Shown here in pieces: positions 59,016-64,000 of a stretch of DNA of 64,000 nt. The DNA comes from WLMZ01 sp043753895 (GTDB lineage Bacteria; Actinomycetota; Acidimicrobiia; Acidimicrobiales; Ilumatobacteraceae). Location of the stretch: positions 127,319 through 191,318 of the forward strand of contig JAYUWK010000146.1 of the NCBI GenBank assembly GCA_043753895.1. The letters run 5' to 3'. Each line of letters starts with the position of its first letter. Position 1 is the stretch's first letter. The notes under the pieces were generated by a model that was given only the letters and a program-made list of their open reading frames with translations, ran no database searches and had not been told where the DNA came from. A program made the translations under genes and the position numbers.

Positions 59016-60141
59016 TCAGGGCTGATAGCCGTCGAGGATGCCGCGCAGACCGGTGGGATGGTTCCCGACGCAGAGTTGTTCGAGAATGCCGACGCCCTCG
59101 GCGGTACGCCCGTCATCATCGCAATAGGTGGCCGTGCACAGGGTCTGCACGTGCACGTGTTCGCGGGCCAAGGGAGTGGCCACTGGCAATGTGATGCGCT
59201 CGCCGTGCACCACCGATTCGCCCCGCCAGTACCCATGACCGTATTCGGGGTGGCCGTAGCCAATGCCGCGCATCTGGAAGTGGTACATCGGCTCGAGCGA
59301 GATCGTGGCCACCTTGCCCGTCCACGACACGAGGTCGTACTCGAACGACGTTGCCCAACGAGTTCCCGGTTGCCAAGTGATGCGGTAGTCGACGGTGCGC
59401 ATCATCTCGGCGGGCGAACCGTTAGGGGCGAGCGTGCCGACCTCGTGCCAGCGTCGGCCATCGCCGTATTCGTTCACGTCGAAGTGGGTGGAGAAGTCGG
59501 GGAAGTTTACCGGTGCCCAGAGCCAGAAGAACTGCGGGAAACCCACCGGAGCGCCGAGCGCGGCCGGTTCGCCCACCGGACGTACGCCCCACGAACGATC
59601 GGCGCGAACCAGTGACGTTGAGTCCGGTGAGATCGAGGCGCGTGCCATCGACTTCGAGCCAGCCCGCCCATGAACCGAACTGGGTGAGTCGGGTGTAATC
59701 GAACAGGGTGCGCACTCCCGCGCGCTGAAAAAAGTGCGGCTCCTCGATGGCGTCGGACGACGATGTGAACGTGAGTTCCGCGCGCAGGCCCTGATCGGGG
59801 GCATCGACATGCAGACGCAGAATGTGTAGCGGCTCGACGACCTCGACACGTATCGGGCCGACCGTGGTGGCGTCACGGCGATCGGCGGCTGCGCGCGCCG
59901 AGGCGAACACGCTGATCTGCTCGTTGCGACGCACCACGCTGAACGCCGCGTCCATCACGTGACGGTTGGGATACAGGCCCATCGCGAGGCCGAAATACAC
60001 CGAACCGTCGGCTGTGTAGCCGTTGAAGAAGTAGCGGTCGTAGTGGTTCGCGTCGGGCGTTGCCGAGTGAGCGATGGGTACGCACGCCTGATGGATGGGG
60101 AAGTCGTCGTAACTGCTGAGCACGAACGTGACCGTAGCCAC
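59016..60141 (-). CDS. Conserved hypothetical protein (RDRSWG motif) with an apparent one-base frameshift
   Basis: The N-terminal half runs from the GTG at 60141 (VTFVLSSYDDFPIHQACVPI, then EVDGTRLDLTGLNVTGSR). The C-terminal half lies in another frame (SWGVRPVGEPAALGAPVGF, then FFWLWAPVNFPDFSTHFDVN). Removing one base near 59600-59602 joins them as GSR-DRSWGVRPVGEP, a motif common to a family of uncharacterised actinobacterial proteins with calycin-like beta folds. Repaired length is about 374 residues. The C-terminus ends ILDGYQP. No function can be assigned. The frameshift may be a sequencing error, since both halves look well conserved. Confidence 0.72.
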
Positions 60142-60190
60142 CTGCGGCCGCCAAGAAGAACACGGGCCCGTGCCTCTACGATTTTGGGCG

Positions 60191-61093
60191 ATGACGCCGC
60201 GTACCTATCGCAAGATCTCGATCGCTGCGTTGGTGGCGCTCTGCATCATCGTGGTCACCGGTGCAGCAGTACGCCTCAGCGGCTCGGGCCTCGGTTGTGC
60301 CGACTGGCCGAACTGCAGCGACTCGAAGTTCATCGATGTCTCCACCACACACGGTGCCATCGAACAGATCAACCGGTTGTTCACCGGCGTGGTGATGATC
60401 GTGGTGATCGCCGCCGTGCTCGGAGCGATCAAGCGCGTGCCGCGCCGACGCGATCTCACGACCCTGGCCGTGCTGATCGCGCTCGGTGTTCCGATGCAGG
60501 GCCTCGTCGGAGCCATCGTGGTCCTCACCAAACTCAACCCGTTCGCCAACCAGCAGCACTTCTTGCTCTCGATGGTGCTCGTCGGGCTCGGCACGGTCTT
60601 GGTCCGACGGGCCGGCGAACCCGATGCCGGCGCACGCGGACCGAGTGTCGGCGTGCAGACCCGCAAGCACGTGCAACTGATCACCGTGCTCACCGGGCTT
60701 GCGCTGGTCACTGGAACCTTCGTCACCGGCGCCGGCCCCCACGCAGGCGACGAGACCGCGAAGCGATTCCACGTCGCCATCAGCACGGTCGCGCGCATCC
60801 ACGGCATCACGGTGATGTGCGCCATTGCGGCAATGTTCGTGTTGTTCTGGCGGCTTCGCACACGTCATGCGGACCGTCATGTCCTCGACAGCGCCCTCAC
60901 CACGTGGATGGTCCTCGCCATCGCTCAGGCTGCCATTGGCTACACGCAGTACTTCACCGGAGTGCCAGCGGTGTTGGTGGCGCTCCACGTCGCGCTCGCA
61001 ACCGGTCTATGGGTGGCCACGATGCAACTGTGGCTGAGCACCAGCGCGGTCACCGCTGCGACGATCGAGGTCGGCGAGACCGTCTCGGTTTGA
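60191..61093 (+). CDS. ctaA: Heme A synthase (CtaA/COX15 family)
   Basis: Oxidises the C8 methyl of heme O to a formyl group, giving heme A for cytochrome oxidase. A 300-residue membrane protein with about eight helices in two four-helix halves. VRLSGSGLGCADWPNC near residue 28 carries the conserved cysteine pair and glycines. The heme-ligand histidines lie in STTHGAIEQINR, NQQHFLLSMV, RIHGITVMC and LVALHVALAT. ATG at 60191; the divergent gene starts 49 bases away. No other cytochrome oxidase or ctaB gene is in the window. Confidence 0.9.
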   Translation: MTPRTYRKISIAALVALCIIVVTGAAVRLSGSGLGCADWPNCSDSKFIDVSTTHGAIEQINRLFTGVVMIVVIAAVLGAIKRVPRRRDLTTLAVLIALGVPMQGLVGAIVVLTKLNPFANQQHFLLSMVLVGLGTVLVRRAGEPDAGARGPSVGVQTRKHVQLITVLTGLALVTGTFVTGAGPHAGDETAKRFHVAISTVARIHGITVMCAIAAMFVLFWRLRTRHADRHVLDSALTTWMVLAIAQAAIGYTQYFTGVPAVLVALHVALATGLWVATMQLWLSTSAVTAATIEVGETVSV

Positions 61094-61124
61094 CAAACAG
61101 TGTCAGCGGGGCTCGGTTTGTAGA

Positions 61125-62099
61125 TCACGCGTACGCGGCGAACGCGGCGGCCGCTGATCGAAATTCGCGCATGGTGTCGTGGAGGATGTCGACGACGCTG
61201 CGAATGGACTCGATGCGGCCCGCAACCTGACCGGTGAGCGCGATCGACGCCTCCATGTCGCCACCGAAATACAAATCCATCGCCGTGCCGAACTCACTCA
61301 TGTCGACATGATCGAGGTGTTCGAGCCGGGTGGTGCGCTCTGTGCGCAGGGCGCGCAGCCCCGGGCGGGAGAAGCGGTTGAGGAACACAGTGTCGGTTTC
61401 GGCGGCCGTAACGATTGCCTGTTTCCAGTTGTCGTGAATGGGTGACTCCGCCGCAGAGACCATGCGGGTGCCCATTTGCACGCCGTGAGCACCGAGGGCA
61501 AATGCTGCAGCCATCGACGCGCCGTCGCAGATGCCGCCCGCCGCGACGATGGGTACGTCGACGTGTGCGGCGATGAGCGGAATCAGCACCATGGTGCTCA
61601 CGTCGCGTGGGTTCTTGAAGCCGCCACCCTCGCCACCTTCTACAACCAAGCCGTCGACTCCGGCGCCCACCGCCTTCAGTGCAGCAGCGAGCGTGGGCAC
61701 CACGTGGAACACCGTGAGCCCGGCGTCTTTCAACTGGGCCGTGTATTTGGTGGGGTCACCAGCGGAGGTGGTCACGAACTTCACGCCTTGGTCCACCACG
61801 AACTGCACGATCGATGGGTCGCGCACGAAGAGCTGGGCGATGTTCACGCCGAAGGGCTTGTCGGTGAGTTCGCGCATCGCGATGATCTCGCGGCGCACGG
61901 CATCGAGATCGCCCGACGAGGTCTCGATGATGCCCAGACCACCGGCGTTGGACACGGCTGACGCCAATTGCGACCGTGCGATCCAACCCATGGGTGCCTG
62001 CACGATGGGGTAGTCGATGCCGAGCATGTCGGTGATCGGGGTGCGAAGGGGTGCGGGACGATCGGCATCGGTGGAGGCGGAGGAGGAGATTTTGCTCAC
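61125..62099 (-). CDS. Nitronate monooxygenase-family flavoprotein (FabK/NMO fold)
   Basis: A 324-residue FMN-binding TIM barrel with YPIVQAPMGWIARSQLASAV, SNAGGLGIIE, VTTSAGDPTKY and AAGGICDGASMAAAFALGAH for the flavin phosphate, then GVQMGTRMVSAAES. The active-site segment reads VEGGEGGGFKNPRDVS, so the His of the usual GGHxG in nitronate monooxygenases is replaced by Phe. It may be a related enone reductase rather than a true nitronate oxidase. The GTG at 62099 overlaps the stop of a phosphatase remnant (GTGA), suggesting they once formed an operon. Confidence 0.82.
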   Translation of the reverse strand: MSKISSSASTDADRPAPLRTPITDMLGIDYPIVQAPMGWIARSQLASAVSNAGGLGIIETSSGDLDAVRREIIAMRELTDKPFGVNIAQLFVRDPSIVQFVVDQGVKFVTTSAGDPTKYTAQLKDAGLTVFHVVPTLAAALKAVGAGVDGLVVEGGEGGGFKNPRDVSTMVLIPLIAAHVDVPIVAAGGICDGASMAAAFALGAHGVQMGTRMVSAAESPIHDNWKQAIVTAAETDTVFLNRFSRPGLRALRTERTTRLEHLDHVDMSEFGTAMDLYFGGDMEASIALTGQVAGRIESIRSVVDILHDTMREFRSAAAAFAAYA

Positions 62100-62410
62100 G
62101 TCGGTGACCGTACTCGTCGGGTCAATGGCGTCCTGCTGGTCAAGACCTGCAGCCGAAGCGGTTGCCGGCCGAGCACGGGGTCATAGAGATGATGGCAATC
62201 GTTGATTGCCACGACCGTGGGGCCGTCGTCGGCGACGTGCACAACGGTGATATTTGTATTTTCAACAGTCATCCACAGCGAACGATGAATGCCGAGAACG
62301 CTCGCGAGATAGGTGCCGATGGTTCCGCCATGGGCGACCACGGCGATGGACTCGCCTCGGTGTCGGTGGGCCAGTGCGTTGACGACGGCGACGACGCGTT
62401 CGCGAAACGC
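62096..62410 (-). pseudogene. C-terminal remnant of a histidine phosphatase
   Basis: The 105-codon open frame encodes RERVVAVVNALAHRHRGESI, then AVVAHGGTIGTYLASVLGIH, containing the second catalytic His of the phosphoglycerate mutase family, and VENTNITVVHVADD. A TGA closes the frame at 62411-62413. The N-terminal half with the RHG motif is not found upstream, where the promoter of the binding-protein gene lies. Only about half of the family's usual 200 residues remain. A GTG at 62341 could start a 81-residue product, which would lack the catalytic phosphohistidine. Confidence 0.72.
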
Positions 62411-62426
62411 TCAATCGTCAGGCACC

Positions 62427-62464
62427 GTTCACACGTGGCGCGGCTGTTAACAAACGGTGTGAAC
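62427..62464. promoter_or_regulatory. Inverted repeat upstream of the binding-protein promoter (candidate operator)
   Basis: GTTCACAC (62427-62434) and GTGTGAAC (62457-62464) are perfect inverted arms with centres 30 bases apart, about three helical turns. The second arm ends one base before the -35 box. This fits cooperative binding of a regulator controlling the transporter gene. Confidence 0.45.
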
Positions 62465-62465
62465 C

Positions 62466-62494
62466 TTGAAGCACCCCCGGCTATGCACTACCAT
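62466..62494 (+). promoter_or_regulatory. Sigma70-type promoter of the binding-protein gene
   Basis: TTGAAG (62466-62471) and TACCAT (62489-62494) are separated by exactly 17 bases. Transcription from about 62501 gives a leader of about 113 bases that includes the leader peptide. Confidence 0.6.
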
Positions 62495-62593
62495 GCCCGC
62501 ATGCGGCGCCCGTGCCGTGACCCAAGGCCGCTTTGGCGGTTTGGTGGATGCCCGGCGATCATCCGTTGTTCATCTACCTCGGGGGAGGAAACC

Positions 62594-62617
62594 ATGCCAA
62601 CGAAAGGCAATACATGA
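62594..62617 (+). CDS. Seven-residue leader peptide overlapping the binding-protein start
   Basis: ATG at 62594 has a very strong GGGGGAGG five bases upstream and encodes MPTKGNT. Its TGA at 62615-62617 overlaps the main ATG at 62614 (ATGA), so ribosomes ending here can restart on the main gene. The peptide has no run of a single amino acid that would suggest attenuation. This is an inference from spacing only. Confidence 0.4.
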   Translation: MPTKGNT

Positions 62618-63921
62618 TGCTCAAGAAGGCTTCGGCCCTACTCGTAGCTCTCGCGGTGGTCACCACTGCGTGCGGCAGCGACAAAAAGACAGCAACAACC
62701 ACCCCAGCAGGCGGCACCACCGCCAGCGGCGGCACTACTGCGAGCGGCGGCACCACCGGCGCAAGCGGTGCGGCACTCGTCATTGCGACCGACCTGCCAT
62801 TGCAGGGTGCGTCAGCCGATGCGTCCGCAGACACCAACAACGCCGTGAACCTCGTGATTGATCAGGCTGGTGGCAAGGCCGGTAGCTTCGCCATCAGCGC
62901 CAAGCCCTATGACAACTCCACCGCTGCCAAGGGTGGATGGGACGACGCAACCTGTGCCAAGAACGCCAACGATCACGTGGCCAATAAGGCAGAGATCGCC
63001 GTCATGGGTACCTACAACTCAGGCTGCGCCAAGATCGAGCTCCCCGTCCTGAACCAGGATACAACTGGCCCAATGCTCATGATCTCGCATGCCAACACCA
63101 ACCCTGGCATCACCAAGGCATGGGATCCGGGCGAGCCCGACAAGTACTACCCAACCGGTATCCGTAATTACGGTCGCGTCATCGCCACCGACGACCTGCA
63201 GGGTTCCGCCGGTGCACAGTTCGCCGCCAAGGACCTCAAGGTCAAGAAGTGTGTCGTGCTCAACGATGCGCAGACTTACGGTGTTGGCGTCGCCTCGGCA
63301 TTCGCCGCCGAAGCCAAGAAGGTCGGTATCGAAGTCGTTGCCACCGCCGCATGGGATGCCAAGCAGCCCAACTACACCGCATTGTTCGAGGGTTTCAAGG
63401 CCCTCAACCCTGACTGTGTATACCTCGGTGGAATCAACGACAACAACGGTGAGCAGTTGATCCGTGACAAGGTCGCAGTGCTCGGGCCCAACACGGGCGC
63501 CGTCAAGCTCATTGCTCCCGACGGTTTCACCGGTTACCCGACGGTGCAGAAGTTGGCCGAAGCTCAGGCGATGTACATCACCTTCGCAGGTCTGCCGGCT
63601 TCCGAGCTGGTCAAGGCCGGCGGTGCTGGTGCCAAGTTCGTTGCTGACTTCAAGACCAAGTTCGGCCACGACCCGGCCTCGGCTTACGCCATCTATGGCG
63701 CCGCTGCAACGCAGCTCATCATGGCAGCGACCGCAGCCTCTGACGGCACCCGCAAGAGTGTCATGGAGCAGGCGTTCAAGGTAAAGGTTCCGGCTGACAA
63801 GTCGGTCATCGGCAAGGAGTTCGGTATCGACAAGAACGGCGACGTGACCGTTCGCGACATGTCGATCCAGCTGCTCACGGGCAACGTCGAGACGTTCCTC
63901 AAGGCATGGCCAGTCAACTGA
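62614..63921 (+). CDS. Branched-chain amino acid-type ABC transporter substrate-binding lipoprotein
   Basis: A 435-residue type I periplasmic-binding-fold lipoprotein. The signal peptide MMLKKASALLVALAVVTTAC has its lipobox Cys at residue 20, followed by a GGTTAS-repeat linker (residues about 33-50). The mature domain begins ALVIATDLPLQGASAD and shows AVMGTYNSGCAKIELPVLNQ, then CVVLNDAQTYGVGVASAFAA and AYAIYGAAATQLIMAATAAS, typical of LivJ/ABC-type amino-acid or amide binders. It captures solute outside the membrane; its permease and ATPase genes should follow beyond the window. Start at 62614 is set by AAAGG six bases upstream and by the leader overlap. Exact ligand unknown. Confidence 0.9.
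   Translation: MMLKKASALLVALAVVTTACGSDKKTATTTPAGGTTASGGTTASGGTTGASGAALVIATDLPLQGASADASADTNNAVNLVIDQAGGKAGSFAISAKPYDNSTAAKGGWDDATCAKNANDHVANKAEIAVMGTYNSGCAKIELPVLNQDTTGPMLMISHANTNPGITKAWDPGEPDKYYPTGIRNYGRVIATDDLQGSAGAQFAAKDLKVKKCVVLNDAQTYGVGVASAFAAEAKKVGIEVVATAAWDAKQPNYTALFEGFKALNPDCVYLGGINDNNGEQLIRDKVAVLGPNTGAVKLIAPDGFTGYPTVQKLAEAQAMYITFAGLPASELVKAGGAGAKFVADFKTKFGHDPASAYAIYGAAATQLIMAATAASDGTRKSVMEQAFKVKVPADKSVIGKEFGIDKNGDVTVRDMSIQLLTGNVETFLKAWPVN
62710..62763 (+). repeat. Three 18-bp repeats encoding a GGTTAS linker
   Basis: GGCGGCACCACCGCCAGC (62710), GGCGGCACTACTGCGAGC (62728) and a third slightly longer copy (62746) encode GGTTAS-GGTTAS-GGTTGAS. They separate the lipidated Cys from the folded domain. 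Silent differences between copies suggest an older duplication. Confidence 0.7.
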
Positions 63922-63935
63922 CCTCGGTCAGTTGA
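63914..63935 (+). other. Hairpin spanning the binding-protein stop codon
   Basis: TCAACTGAC and GTCAGTTGA form a nine-base stem around a CTCG loop, with the TGA (63919-63921) in the first arm. It may protect the mRNA end or help terminate, upstream of the stronger hairpin at 63961. Confidence 0.5.
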
Positions 63936-63960
63936 ACAGTATTCACGAATAACAATGGTG

Positions 63961-63989
63961 TTGGGGTGGCCCCTATGGGGCCACCCCAA
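63961..63989 (+). terminator. Strong GC-rich hairpin after the binding-protein gene
   Basis: TTGGGGTGGCCCC (63961-63973) and GGGGCCACCCCAA (63977-63989) form a perfect 13-base stem with a TAT loop, 40 bases after the stop codon. There is no T-run, as is common for actinobacterial terminators. It could also be a partial terminator that lowers expression of the permease genes expected downstream. Confidence 0.75.
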
Positions 63990-64000
63990 CCTGCAACAGG

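Overview
The window reads as ordinary, gene-dense chromosome of a high-GC actinobacterium. The gene families point to class Acidimicrobiia, possibly an Ilumatobacter-like organism. This placement is an inference from gene content, with no rRNA or marker gene in the window: frequent GTG starts, a luciferase-like oxidoreductase of the F420 type, a TIGR03086 protein, many short-chain dehydrogenases, acyl-CoA enzymes, a stand-alone LigD-type polymerase and DUF4389/DUF2510 proteins. I see no rRNA, tRNA, CRISPR array, insertion sequence or prophage.

Layout. 0-4 kb: the end of a solute-binding protein, then a GH20 hexosaminidase/oxidoreductase pair and a DUF4389 membrane protein. 4.7-11.1 kb: a tightly packed histidine-utilisation operon, hutH-hutU-(peptide deformylase)-hutF-hutI. 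11-23.8 kb: a GT-C type membrane protein, an aminoglycoside-phosphotransferase-fold kinase, a luciferase-like oxidoreductase, a homocysteine methyltransferase, a large RND/MMPL transporter, two Rossmann oxidoreductases, an acyl-CoA dehydrogenase and an MFS transporter. 23.8-28 kb: a DMT transporter, LigD-pol, a decayed TauD dioxygenase facing a TauE/SafE exporter, and a YhhN lysoplasmalogenase. 28-34.5 kb: a metallo-beta-lactamase-fold hydrolase, a ProA-like reductase, an M1 lipoprotein peptidase, a Rieske oxygenase and a FAD oxidase. 34.5-38.3 kb (minus strand): phosphatidylcholine synthase-like gene, P1 peptidase, panB, panC. 38.3-45.7 kb: NTF2-like protein, secreted BNR/sialidase-like protein, carboxylesterase, shortened crotonase, hexapeptide acyltransferase, DoxX pair, an ABC-exporter remnant abutting a lipoprotein gene. 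45.7-50.5 kb: an ADH/ThuA/SDR operon, a frameshifted SDR, a flavin-binding protein and a DUF2510 protein. 50.5-62 kb: acyl-CoA synthetase, phosphatase, aldehyde dehydrogenase, methyltransferase, TetR-NTF2 fusion, an SDR/PPOX/SDR operon, a frameshifted hypothetical gene, heme A synthase and a nitronate monooxygenase-like protein. 62-64 kb: a branched-chain amino-acid type binding lipoprotein with a clear promoter, leader peptide and terminator.

The most interesting reading is the hut operon. HutF would yield N-formylglutamate, no HutG is present, and an intact peptide deformylase homologue sits exactly where the missing deformylase activity is needed. A second is a P1 (DmpA/BapA-type) peptidase directly upstream of panB-panC, which could supply beta-alanine for pantothenate. 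Several genes are broken in different ways: single-base frameshifts near 3.6, 48.85 and 59.6 kb, a TauD pseudogene containing a GATGC microsatellite, an ABC fragment, a phosphatase fragment and an internally deleted crotonase. This suggests either real gene decay or assembly indels.
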